From contig NZ_LMPD01000002.1 of NCBI RefSeq assembly GCF_001424305.1, positions 295,531 through 359,530 on the forward strand: DNA of 64,000 nucleotides, read 5' to 3'. Position 1 is the stretch's first letter. Each line of letters opens with the position of its first letter. Of this stretch, positions 55,513 through 63,811 are shown piece by piece. A program made the position numbers and the translations under genes. Under the pieces are notes generated by a model, which ran no database searches, was not told the DNA's origin, and saw only the letters and a list, made by a program, of their open reading frames with translations. The stretch comes from Pedobacter sp. Leaf176 (GTDB lineage Bacteria > Bacteroidota > Bacteroidia > Sphingobacteriales > Sphingobacteriaceae).

Positions 55513-57549
55513 CTAATTTTTTAAAAATTCGTAAATATCGTGTTGTGATGCAATAAGCGTTCCATCCTTTTTAACTGGGATGTTATTCATTTGCGCATCA
55601 ATAACAACGGCTTGTACATTGTCTTGTTTCTGGATGTCGACCAAATTCAAAATTTCGGTCTTAATTTTCTCATCGTAAACCGGAAAACAAACCTCGATCC
55701 TCCGATAAATATTACGGTTCATCCAATCGGCAGAGCCGAGATACACTTCCTGCTTACCTAAATTATTGAAGATAAACACACGGCCATGCTCCAGGTAACG
55801 ATCGACAATGCGGATAACTTTAATGTTTTCACTAAGGCCTTTTACGCCGGGAATTAACCTGCAAATGCTACGAACCAGCATCGTAATCTCTACGCCAGCC
55901 TGCGAGGCTTCATAAAGTTTATTGATTAAAACTTTCTCCTCCAAGTTATTTAATTTAATCGTAATTGATGCCTCATGGCCAGACTTTGCATGGGCAATTT
56001 CCCGGTCAATCCATTCGATAAATTTTTGCTGGAGGTTAAATTGCGCCACTAAAATATGTTCGAATTTTATCAAATCTGCTGAGGAAGGCTTAACCCTTTT
56101 TGCCAGAAAAATAAACAGGAGCTCAATTTCCCTTAAAATGGCTTTATTCGCCGTCATCAGAATATGATCAGTGTAAAATGCAGCCGTGCTCTCATTGAAA
56201 TTTCCGGTCGCCAGTAAACCCGTATACAGCATTCTATTCCCGGTTTTACGCTTAACCAGTGCAACTTTTGCATGAACTTTCAAGGCGGTTACGCTGTACA
56301 CAATTTCAACGCCCTGAGCCTTCATCTTCTTTGCCCATTTAATGTTGTTTGCTTCATCGAAACGGGCTTTGAGCTCCACCAATACGAAAACCTTCTTGCC
56401 ATTTTTTGCCGCACTTATCAGTGCATTGATGATTTTCGAATCGCTTGCCACGCGGTAAATCGTCAGGTAAATTTCCTGAACATCCGGATCGATGGCTGCT
56501 TCATTAAAAAAACGTAAAACGCTGTCGTAGCTTTGATAAGGCGTATGGATGATGATGTCATTTTTTACAATCTCATCAGTTAAACTGCCATTTACAACAT
56601 CCGTATTGCATAATTTCGGCCAGGATGCATTAGAAAGTTTAGAATTGCTGACCGGAAATCCCATAAAATCTTTAAGATTATGGTACTGGCCGCCTTCCAC
56701 CATATTGGCTTTTTTAAGGTTAAAAATCTTCTTGAGTAAAACCAATACATTTTTAGGAATGCCCGGCTGGTGAAGAAAGCGGGTAGCAAGGCCCGAATCT
56801 CTTTTTAAAAGCTGGGCTTCTAATTGTTCTGACAGGCTTCCTGAATATTCATCTTTTAAGTCGATTTCCGCATCGCGGGTAACTTTAAAACTAAAACAAC
56901 CGGTTATCTCGGCATCCTTAAAAATTAAATCCAGGTGAAACCGAACAATATCGTCCAGGAAAACCACGTAAGTTTCGTCTTCCAGTTCAACTTTATAAAA
57001 CCTGGCTAATTCATTTGAGGGTATATTTAAAATAACAGACTGCTCATTGCCTTCTTTATTCAAGGTGACCAAAAAGTATAGTGCATTATTTGAAGGGAAA
57101 AAATTCGTTTCCGAAGTAAGGGACACGGGTTGCATAAACGCCAGAACCTGACTTAAAAAATACCGGGTAACCTGTTTTTTTATGCCAGCAGGAAAAGGTT
57201 TTCCGTAAACCAGGTTAATGTGATTGGCCTTTAATTGTGGAATAATGTTTTCCTTTAACGTTTTTCCATAACGCTGCTGCTGATCGGTTATGAGTGCGTT
57301 TGCCGTATTCAGTAAATCGGCTTCGATTTTAATATCGTTATCCTCCCGGTTACTTAATTTTTCGAGGGCCAGCAAAACCGGCATCCTAACGCGGTAAAAT
57401 TCATCTAAATTGGAGGAAAAGATAGACAGGAATTTTATTCTTTCCAACAGCGGAACCGTCTCCCGCTCCGCTTCCATTAAAATGCGCTCGTTAAATTTGA
57501 GCCAGCTTAAATCCCTGTTAAACAAAGCTGTTTCTGTTTTTTGTCCCAT
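55513..57549 (-). CDS. ppk1: Polyphosphate kinase PPK1
   Basis: PPK1 reversibly polymerises ATP gamma-phosphate into polyphosphate. The 678-residue protein starts with the PPK N domain (LFNRDLSWLKFNERIL), and has the HKD-type catalytic histidines at His426 (ALKVHAKVAL) and His588 (LEHGRVFIF), with IYLTIYRVASDSKI and LGSADWMNRN. Its ATG (57549-57547) overlaps by one base the stop codon of the HD-PycTM gene upstream (TAATG), implying translational coupling. Confidence 0.96.
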   Translation of the reverse strand: MGQKTETALFNRDLSWLKFNERILMEAERETVPLLERIKFLSIFSSNLDEFYRVRMPVLLALEKLSNREDNDIKIEADLLNTANALITDQQQRYGKTLKENIIPQLKANHINLVYGKPFPAGIKKQVTRYFLSQVLAFMQPVSLTSETNFFPSNNALYFLVTLNKEGNEQSVILNIPSNELARFYKVELEDETYVVFLDDIVRFHLDLIFKDAEITGCFSFKVTRDAEIDLKDEYSGSLSEQLEAQLLKRDSGLATRFLHQPGIPKNVLVLLKKIFNLKKANMVEGGQYHNLKDFMGFPVSNSKLSNASWPKLCNTDVVNGSLTDEIVKNDIIIHTPYQSYDSVLRFFNEAAIDPDVQEIYLTIYRVASDSKIINALISAAKNGKKVFVLVELKARFDEANNIKWAKKMKAQGVEIVYSVTALKVHAKVALVKRKTGNRMLYTGLLATGNFNESTAAFYTDHILMTANKAILREIELLFIFLAKRVKPSSADLIKFEHILVAQFNLQQKFIEWIDREIAHAKSGHEASITIKLNNLEEKVLINKLYEASQAGVEITMLVRSICRLIPGVKGLSENIKVIRIVDRYLEHGRVFIFNNLGKQEVYLGSADWMNRNIYRRIEVCFPVYDEKIKTEILNLVDIQKQDNVQAVVIDAQMNNIPVKKDGTLIASQHDIYEFLKN

Positions 57550-58787
57550 TAAAGTTTACCGTAAGCTGCATAAGCCACAACAAATGCTAAAACTGCGGCA
57601 ATTAAACCAAACATAAAAATATTATAGGCCAGCCTGATTAATTTATACTTTCTACCCAAAACAACGCCTTGCGAATAAACATCTGTAATTAAAGTGCCGT
57701 ATAAAAAATCTTTATCGTTCATTACTTTAAGCATGCCATCGGTATAGGAAGGGAGCGACATCTTATAAAAATTGCCGAAGAAAAGCAGGTTAACTTTTTT
57801 GTTATCCATATCCTCCGGTGTAAAAACGCCCGGTGGGATGGCTGGTCTGGTCGATAAAATGGAGACGACAACACAGGTTAAGCTCACAATTAGCAAAATA
57901 AAGGTAGGAATAATCAAGTTCCCGTGATCTTCCAACCTTCTTAAGAGTAAACTCACTATTAAAGAAAGCATAATGGAGTTCACGGTAATTAAAATGTGTG
58001 CTTTATTATCGGCCATGTCGCTTAAGCGCTGGTTGTTCGCTGAGGTGATTCGGAACATGGTTTCAATGCCTTTATCAGGCCGTTCATCCTTATCTTTCTT
58101 TTCCTTTTTGTCCTTTTTATTTTTTTCCTGAACGATAACTGCGGGCGTTGTCAGTGCCGTTGGTGCTTCATTGAAATCCACCTGTTCTTTCTGTTCGGAA
58201 AGCTTATTCTTTATTTTATCGATGTTCTTTTGTTTCTGATCGTCGAGCAACAACCTGACATAATCTGTATGGTAATGCTGCGATTCGAGAAACTGAATGT
58301 CTTTTATGCGCCACTCATTTTTACTGATGTCTTTACCGTAAATTAATTCAGCTTCCTTATGCATCAGTTTGCCTTTTTTCCTGAAATCTTCGTTACCCAA
58401 ATGAAACAGGTCCGCATCGCACAAAATGTTTTCCAACTGGTTCGTCGGTTTTTGAGGGATTTTAGTGCTCAATATGGCATTTGAAACCTTAGCCCTTATC
58501 TCCTCTTTTACACCAATGGATTCTAAATACTTGTTGGCAAGTCCGGCCCCCTTAACTTCATGATTTAAAGCGTCTTCAAAATAGCCGGTGTCATGAAACC
58601 AGGCCGCAGCCGTAATGATAAAAAAATCTTCATCGCTTAACTGATAATGATTTGCAATCTGATGGGATGCTTTTACAACATCTTTGGTATGCTGAAGGTT
58701 ATGGTAAACCAGTCGTGAATCCTGGTGGGTATTAAAATAATTGATAACGTGTTTTTCTACATCTATTTGTAGCTGGTTATAATCCAT
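57549..58787 (-). CDS. HD phosphohydrolase fused to a PycTM-like membrane domain
   Basis: The 412-residue protein begins with an HD domain (residues 5-200) in which the metal ligands are intact: His33, His65-Asp66 and Asp124/Asp126. A Lys/Asp-rich linker follows (about 205-250). The C-terminal 165 residues (MFRITSANNQRLSDMADNKA onward) have two transmembrane pairs and match the Pycsar effector PycTM/DUF5706 domain (PF18967). ATG 58787 is used because the upstream start adds unrelated residues. No pyrimidine cyclase gene lies in this window. The coupling to ppk1 suggests a joint role in nucleotide or phosphate signalling. Confidence 0.85.
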   Translation of the reverse strand: MDYNQLQIDVEKHVINYFNTHQDSRLVYHNLQHTKDVVKASHQIANHYQLSDEDFFIITAAAWFHDTGYFEDALNHEVKGAGLANKYLESIGVKEEIRAKVSNAILSTKIPQKPTNQLENILCDADLFHLGNEDFRKKGKLMHKEAELIYGKDISKNEWRIKDIQFLESQHYHTDYVRLLLDDQKQKNIDKIKNKLSEQKEQVDFNEAPTALTTPAVIVQEKNKKDKKEKKDKDERPDKGIETMFRITSANNQRLSDMADNKAHILITVNSIMLSLIVSLLLRRLEDHGNLIIPTFILLIVSLTCVVVSILSTRPAIPPGVFTPEDMDNKKVNLLFFGNFYKMSLPSYTDGMLKVMNDKDFLYGTLITDVYSQGVVLGRKYKLIRLAYNIFMFGLIAAVLAFVVAYAAYGKL

Positions 58788-59083
58788 GTGGGTGTTTCTA
58801 ATTAATTGTTTGATGGAAATTATTCCTGACAGTGCCAAACTCCGTATTTGCTATAAAATTACGTTAAATTTCATAAATTAAGATTTACAGCGGCATCAAA
58901 GCAAAGGAATAAATAATTTACAATAACGACAACTATACTATTTTATTCATGTTTTTGTTTTAGAAATTGGTAAATACCTGAGAATGAAGTTAAAATAATA
59001 TTTTTTGAAATTTAGTTAAAAATTTTTCCAAAATCGAAAGCAAATTTGTAACATTGCAATCGCAAAAAACGATGTTTTTTTCG

Positions 59084-59157
59084 GGGCCTATAGCTCAGCT
59101 GGTTAGAGTAGAAGACTCATAATCTTTTGGTCCCTGGTTCGAGCCCAGGTGGGCCCA
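59084..59157 (+). tRNA. tRNA-Met (anticodon CAT)
   Basis: The 74-nt cloverleaf folds: acceptor GGGCCTA/TGGGCCC, D-arm GCTC/GAGT, anticodon arm GAAGA-CTCATAA-TCTTT with anticodon CAT, and T-arm CCTGG-TTCGAGC-CCAGG. The 3' CCA is not encoded. It looks like elongator Met rather than the initiator (first pair G-C present) or the lysidine-modified Ile2, but this needs a model to confirm. The D-stem has one G.U pair. Confidence 0.93.
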
Positions 59158-59163
59158 CTGCTT

Positions 59164-59201
59164 AAAAAGCCGTTTTTCGATAAGAAAATCGGCTTTTTTT
59201 G
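59164..59201 (+). terminator. Intrinsic terminator of tRNA-Met
   Basis: AAAAGCCGTTTTTC pairs with GAAAATCGGCTTTT (one mismatch) around GATAA, followed by more T residues. It starts 7 bp after the tRNA. Confidence 0.9.
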
Positions 59202-59269
59202 TCTGATTCTATTTCCAGGCCATAATTTTCGTATTTAATTCTTTAAAATACCAAAACCCCATTGTAATT

Positions 59270-59354
59270 GGCCTTGTTTTATTGCAAAACTCGCCTGTTA
59301 TTGGTTTGTTTTGTTACAAAATGTAAGTCAATATGGGTTTGTTTTGTTACAAAC
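59270..59354 (+). promoter_or_regulatory. Three boxes of TTGTTTTGTTACAAA spaced 32-33 bp
   Basis: Cores begin at 59274 (TTGTTTTATTGCAAAA), 59306 (TTGTTTTGTTACAAAA) and 59339 (TTGTTTTGTTACAAAC). The intervals are 32 and 33 bp, three helical turns, so proteins bound to them would face the same side. The last box ends 18 bp before the ATG of the ATPase gene. Each box contains a small inverted repeat TTTGT...ACAAA. Confidence 0.7.
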
Positions 59355-59372
59355 GCAAAAATTAATCCATCT

Positions 59373-60712
59373 ATGTCATTTAAAAGAAACATTGAAAGTT
59401 ATCTTAATAGTTGGAAATTAAGTGATATCGTAAGCCGCTCATCATAAGAGGTGCACGACAGGTTGGGAAAACGACACTGATTCGAAATTTTGCCAGAACT
59501 TATCAGTATAAAATTATACTCAATCTGGAAAAGCTTGATGATAGGCATTATTTTGATGATGTTCAAACGATTTTAGAAGCGTTGTTTTTAGCACATGCTA
59601 TCCCGTCGTCTGCTATCTCTGATACGCTTATTTTTATTGATGAAATTCAGGAAAGTCCTAAAACAATCCAGTTATTGCGCTACTTCTATGAAGAATTGTC
59701 AGAACTTCACGTGATTAGCGCTGGTTCTCTTTTGGAGTTTGCAATGCAAAAGGTACAAAGTTTCCCAGTGGGTAGAGTGGAATTCTTATACCTTCATCCT
59801 TTTCAAGAATACCTAAAGGCTATAGACAAAGAAAATCTGTTAAAATACTTACTGTCTGTTCCGGTAAAGCCCGTTGCTCATAAATTGTCAATGGATGCTT
59901 TTCATCGTTACGCAATTATTGGTGGAATGCCGGAAGTAATCAAGATAGATATAGAGCAACAGAACCTTTCAGACTTGCCAAGGACGTATGAAAGCATTTG
60001 GGGGACATATAAAAATGATGTTGAGAAGTACACCTCTAATGATACTGAAAGAAAGATTATTAAACATCTGATGGACACTGCTCCACTTTATCTTGATGAA
60101 CGTGTCAAATTTCAGTCGTTTGGAAATTCCAATTACCGATCAAGGGAGGTAGGAGAAGCGTTCAGAACACTTGATGATGCTAAAATAATCCGATTGATTT
60201 ATCCCACAACAGATTTACGTCCACCTTTAAAAACAGACTTGAAGAAATCGCCGCGCTTGCAGTTTCTGGATACTGGTTTGGTTAATTATTCTCTTGGAAT
60301 ACAACTAGAAATGTTAGCTATGAACGATTTGAATAGTGCTTACAAAGGCGCCGTTATACCTCATTTAATAACACAGGAACTTATATCTCTTCAAAGTATA
60401 TCAGCACATAAGCCAAATTTCTGGGTTAGGGAAAAAACGCAGTCAAATGCAGAAGTTGATTTACTTTTTACATGGAAGGATTTGGTTATTCCTATAGAAG
60501 TAAAATCGGGAAGTACGGGGAGTCTGAAATCACTTCACCAGTTCATAGATGCTGCTGATCATCCTTATGCTATACGAATGTATGCAGGCAATTTCAATAT
60601 CGAGAAAGCAATTACACCGGGTCGAAAACCATATTTACTTATGAATTTGCCTTATTATGCTGGTACCGTCCTGCCACAGTATGTGGAGTGGTTTGTTCGG
60701 CAGGAACTTTAA
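59373..60712 (+). pseudogene. Frameshifted AAA ATPase with DUF4143 domain
   Basis: The start ATG 59373 opens SFKRNIESYLNSWKLSD in one frame, which then hits a stop at 59445. The rest, beginning RKPLIIRGARQVGKTTLIRN with Walker A, runs in another frame from about 59429 and continues through IFIDEIQESPKTIQLL (Walker B) and the C-terminal DUF4143 (LITQELISLQS, NAEVDLLFTWKDLVIPIEVKSG) to 60712. One or two lost bases near 59428 separate the halves. The part from 59582 would make 376 residues but lacks the P-loop. The family occurs widely in Bacteroidota and archaea, with unclear function. Confidence 0.78.
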
Positions 60713-61030
60713 ATTTTGCTGTCTTTCCCGACCAAATTTTTCTTGTTCTTTCCACTCCTAACTTTCGGAGTTGGATTTAAAACATTTGGAAAAAATAGGT
60801 TTTAAAGCGGTTCTTAGTATTTTCTTAGAAAATAATTGAGCTTACACAATTTAAGACCGCAATTCAAATTTACAATAGATTTTATTGGCACAAGTCAAAA
60901 ACACGCACCAGCACAACTTATCTAATTACAATCTGCTCGCACTAGCAGGCGTATTCCTATCATTTATAAATTTGCCTCGCAAACGACAAAACAAACTTCT
61001 GTGTGCTAAGAAAGCGCATTGACAAATAAA
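60713..61030. other. Gene-free stretch carrying a long direct repeat
   Basis: No frame of note is seen. Bases 60862-60951 match 63722-63811 with moderate divergence (shared words GCAATTC, AAAAAC, ACTTAT and the end ACTAGCAGG). Confidence 0.5.
60862..60951 (+). repeat. Left copy of a 90-bp direct repeat
   Basis: This copy reads GGCACAAGTC, AAAAACACGCACCAGCACAA and CTCGCACTAGCAGG in order. The right copy at 63722-63811 has GGTACGAGTT, AAAAACGCGTACCAGCATAA and CTGGACTAGCAGG. The two copies bracket the ArsR operon, a membrane protein gene and the RAYT gene. Confidence 0.75.
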
Positions 61031-61062
61031 TTTGCGTAACCATTTGGTAATATATATATTTG
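61031..61062 (+). promoter_or_regulatory. Promoter of the ArsR-SRPBCC operon
   Basis: TTTG (61031-61034), a 20-bp spacer and TATATTTG (61055-61062) match the Bacteroidota consensus. The expected start of transcription is a few bases after 61062, inside the operator. Confidence 0.75.
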
Positions 61063-61078
61063 TAACCGAACGATTACA
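61061..61078. promoter_or_regulatory. Palindromic operator, probably for the ArsR protein
   Basis: TGTAACCGAACGATTACA is an 18-bp near-perfect palindrome (TGTAA-N-CG-N2-CG-N-TTACA). It overlaps the last two bases of the -7 box and the predicted transcription start. A weaker related box with TAACC and GGTAA halves lies at 61037-61050, between -33 and -7. Both fit an autorepressor. Binding by the ArsR protein is inferred from position. Confidence 0.7.
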
Positions 61079-61098
61079 CGATTTTTAAATATCATAAA

Positions 61099-61404
61099 AT
61101 GAGACGAGATGTATTTCAGGCAATTTCTGATCCCACCAGAAGGGAAATTATCAATTTACTCAATACAAAGACAATGAATCTAAATGCTGTTGCTGAGAAA
61201 TTTGATATCAGCAGACCAGCAATTTCTAAACACATAAAAATCCTGGTGGAGTGCGGATTGATTAAAGTTAATTCGGTTGGGAGAGAACGTTTCTGCGAGG
61301 CAAAACTCGAAAATTTAGTCGAGGTTTCGGATTGGATTAGCCAATACAAAAGGTTCTGGACGGATAAATTAGACGCACTTCAAGCGCATCTGGATAAAAA
61401 ATGA
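61099..61404 (+). CDS. ArsR-family winged-helix repressor
   Basis: The 101-residue protein is almost entirely an ArsR HTH: FQAISDPTRREIINLL, the recognition helix ISRPAISKHIKILVECGLI and the wing VGRERFCEA. It lacks the cysteines of metal sensors (only Cys in ECGLI and FCEA), so it is probably of the non-metal kind that pairs with SRPBCC/AHSA1 genes. The SRPBCC gene follows after 21 bp. The operator described at 61061 would let it repress itself. Confidence 0.9.
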   Translation: MRRDVFQAISDPTRREIINLLNTKTMNLNAVAEKFDISRPAISKHIKILVECGLIKVNSVGRERFCEAKLENLVEVSDWISQYKRFWTDKLDALQAHLDKK

Positions 61405-61425
61405 AATTAATTAAATAAAAAGCAG

Positions 61426-62295
61426 ATGGATAATCATACAATCGTAATCGAACGACTATTTAACTCAAGTAAAGATAAAGTCTGGAAGGCCTTGACCGAT
61501 CCCGATGAAATCAAAGATTGGTTTTATGACTTTGGAGACTTTAAAGCTGAAGTTGGATTTAAATTTCAATTTTCCGGAGGTCATAAAGATGATGTTCATT
61601 ATTTGCATTTGTGTGAGGTAACTGAAGTAATTCCTGGAACCATGCTCAGCTACAGCTGGAGGTACGAAGGCTATCCCGGGATTTCAATCGTAAAGTTCGA
61701 ACTTACAGAAGAATCCGGCAAAACCTTGCTGATCCTTAAGCATACCGGGATAGATACCTTTCCTAAAGACAATCCCCATTTTTCGCTGCTTAATTTCAAA
61801 GATGGATGGAATCAACTTATAAACAAATTATCAAAAAGCCATCCCGAACAAAATAATTATGAACTAAACACGATTATTGAAGCGCCGGTTCATCAGGTAT
61901 TTAAAGGCATCACAGAAGAGATTCCTTCATGGTGGACCTCCATGTTCGAAGGTGAGTCTAACAATATTAGAAATGTCTTTACCGTACGTTTTGGACACGC
62001 CGTTTTCAAAACCATGCTTGTTAAAGAAATAATTTCTGATAAAATTATTGTCTGGGAGGTTATCGACACTTTAATCGATTTACCAGAACTTGAAAATAAA
62101 AAAGAATGGCTGCATACAACGATAGAATGGCATATATCAGAACAAGCGGGCAAAACAAATTTATTGCTGAAACATATAGGACTTACACCCGATGTTGGAT
62201 GTTATAAGATTTGTTCAGATGGGTGGCATTCCTTTGTAACCAGCTTAAAAGCCTACCTCGAAACTGGCACCGGAACGCCTTTCGTTGGCAGTTAG
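61426..62295 (+). CDS. Double SRPBCC (AHSA1-like) domain protein
   Basis: The 289-residue protein has two SRPBCC/AHSA1-like domains. The first (1-145) has IVIERLFNSSKDKVWKALTDPDEIKDWF and LLILKHTGIDTFPKDNP; the second (about 147-289) has NYELNTIIEAPVHQVFKGI and NLLLKHIGLTPDVGC. These domains form a hydrophobic ligand cavity. Together with ArsR this arrangement is known as a two-gene cassette of unclear ligand. Confidence 0.88.
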   Translation: MDNHTIVIERLFNSSKDKVWKALTDPDEIKDWFYDFGDFKAEVGFKFQFSGGHKDDVHYLHLCEVTEVIPGTMLSYSWRYEGYPGISIVKFELTEESGKTLLILKHTGIDTFPKDNPHFSLLNFKDGWNQLINKLSKSHPEQNNYELNTIIEAPVHQVFKGITEEIPSWWTSMFEGESNNIRNVFTVRFGHAVFKTMLVKEIISDKIIVWEVIDTLIDLPELENKKEWLHTTIEWHISEQAGKTNLLLKHIGLTPDVGCYKICSDGWHSFVTSLKAYLETGTGTPFVGS

Positions 62296-62428
62296 GCCAT
62301 TGTTTAAACAAGCAAATTATTCAACTTGCCTAGCCAATAAGAAGTTTCAACAGTGACCTAATGTGTTGTCACAACGTGCAAATGCTTATACAATTAAAAT
62401 ATAAAACTAAAAAAGCTAATAAAAGTTA

Positions 62429-62462
62429 AGCACAAGCGGGACGCTTGCGCTAGATGGGAAAT
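62429..62462 (+). repeat. REP hairpin A
   Basis: AGCACAAGCG (62429-62438) pairs with CGCTTGCGCT (62442-62451), with one mismatch and a 3-nt loop, and is followed by AGATGGGAAAT. It is the same family as REP B and C but has a shorter loop. Confidence 0.8.
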
Positions 62463-62490
62463 ATAAAACTAACCTAACCTAAAAAATAAA

Positions 62491-62829
62491 ATGGATATTT
62501 TAGCACCAAAGTTTCAAGCAGGCGTTTTACTTGCAGCAGGTTTATCTACAATCTGTTTATTTGCCTTTTGGTGTTTTGTTGGGATGTCCGAATGGTGGTC
62601 GGTTGTTATAGAAAAGAAAGCGAATAATTATATATTTAACGGTAATCCCTGGTATTATGAAAGCGGGCGGCTTTATTCAAAAGTAATGTTAATTGAAGGA
62701 ATAGTGATGCTAGCGTTAACTTCATGTGCCATTTATTTGGTCTTTAAGAGAAAAAAGACTGTTTATTTCTTACTGTTATTAGGTATTTGCTATTCCTTTG
62801 TAAGAATAGTGTATGGCCAGGAAGTATAG
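62491..62829 (+). CDS. Small membrane protein of unknown function
   Basis: The 112-residue protein has about three transmembrane helices: 10-32, 68-88 and 92-108. No family recognised. It is flanked on both sides by REP hairpins (A before it and B after it). Confidence 0.6.
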   Translation: MDILAPKFQAGVLLAAGLSTICLFAFWCFVGMSEWWSVVIEKKANNYIFNGNPWYYESGRLYSKVMLIEGIVMLALTSCAIYLVFKRKKTVYFLLLLGICYSFVRIVYGQEV

Positions 62830-62881
62830 CCTAGCTTATAAAAAATCCTGGTCCTCCTTCAATTTTCTGATACGCTAAAAA

Positions 62882-62939
62882 ATTTCCCATCTAGCGCAAG
62901 TCTTAGAGCCCCGGCTTAAGCGAAGGACCGACTTGTGCT
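62882..62939 (-). repeat. REP hairpin B
   Basis: ATTTCCCATCTAGCGCAAGTC starts at 62882 (21 bases) and GACTTGTGCT lies at 62930-62939. AGCGCAAGTC and GACTTGTGCT pair with one G.U. Its reverse complement aligns with REP A, including the AGATGGGAAAT flank. The RAYT stop codon is only 5 bp away. Confidence 0.85.
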
Positions 62940-62943
62940 TTCG

Positions 62944-63498
62944 TTAAATCAACAGATCAATATCTATCAATCCTTTACCTCCTTCATAATCTATAGCGCT
63001 ACTATACAAATAATCTGACGGGCTTGTCACCAATCCTGCTTCAACCGGATTATCGTGAAGATAGTTAATCCGTTCTTCAAACATATTGAGATGCGGATCC
63101 AGTTGGATAGGATGGTTATCCTGTCGCCAAAATTGAAAGTTTTTATTATTCCTGTTTTGTTGCCCGGCCTTTGAAAACAGATAAAGCATCCATTCACGCC
63201 TGCTTTCCATCGTGTTTTCTTTTATTTCTTTCAATATCCTGAATGATGAATATTTCTTTAAATCACGCATAATATCAGGCAATAGATAATCTTCCCTACT
63301 GCTTATAATTAAATGAACATGGTTGCTCATAATTACCCAGGCATGCAGGTTAAGACCCTTTTCCTTTCTACAATAAGATAAACTTTCCAGTAAAAGATCT
63401 CTGTAAATTGATCGGGTAAAAACATCAATCCAGCCTACCACAGCAAAAGAAACAAAATATATTCCTGTTGGTTCATGAAACTTATATTTTGTACTCAT
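62944..63498 (-). CDS. REP-associated tyrosine transposase (RAYT), Y1_Tnp superfamily
   Basis: The 184-residue protein has the HUH nickase motif MSNHVHLII with His60 and His62, the N-terminal strand TGIYFVSFAVVGWIDVF, and the C-terminal motif INYLHDNPVEAGLV of the TnpA_REP family. RAYTs act on the REP palindromes around them and are single-copy domesticated transposases. It is bracketed by REP B (5 bp) and REP C (93 bp) in opposite orientation. Its cellular job is unknown. Confidence 0.9.
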   Translation of the reverse strand: MSTKYKFHEPTGIYFVSFAVVGWIDVFTRSIYRDLLLESLSYCRKEKGLNLHAWVIMSNHVHLIISSREDYLLPDIMRDLKKYSSFRILKEIKENTMESRREWMLYLFSKAGQQNRNNKNFQFWRQDNHPIQLDPHLNMFEERINYLHDNPVEAGLVTSPSDYLYSSAIDYEGGKGLIDIDLLI

Positions 63499-63591
63499 GC
63501 TTAAATATAAAAGGATTATAGCAGATCATCAATTCATAAAAAAACGGCTAAGTACATCTTAATAAGATTTTGGCCAGTTAAGTATTATGAA

Positions 63592-63639
63592 GGCACAAGT
63601 CAGCCAGCTCAAATTCTCCTACCCACTAAGACTTGCGCC
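63592..63639 (+). repeat. REP hairpin C
   Basis: GGCACAAGTC (63592-63601) pairs with GACTTGCGCC (63630-63639) with one mismatch. It runs in the orientation of REP A, opposite to REP B. Confidence 0.8.
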
Positions 63640-63721
63640 AGTGTGGGGATTTCTGACGCATATCTTCAAAACGAATTAAGTTTTCGAAAAGTTATTATGT
63701 CTCAAAAATTATGAAATTTGA

Positions 63722-63811
63722 GATTGCAATTCTAAATTTTCTAAATGGCTTTTATTTTGGTACGAGTTAAAAACGCGTACCAGCATAACTTATCCAATCA
63801 CCTTATGCCTG
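63722..63811 (+). repeat. Right copy of the 90-bp direct repeat
   Basis: This copy matches 60862-60951 in the same orientation, and contains a local palindrome GGTACG...CGTACC. Confidence 0.75.

Noticed and set aside
57549..58787. A complete Pycsar defence operon
   Set aside because: Only the PycTM-like effector domain is present; no uridylate or cytidylate cyclase gene is found beside it, so only the domain is claimed.
62944..63498. Complete insertion sequence of the IS200 type
   Set aside because: The protein has the RAYT layout and is bracketed by REP hairpins; there is no tnpB gene and no IS200-type ends.
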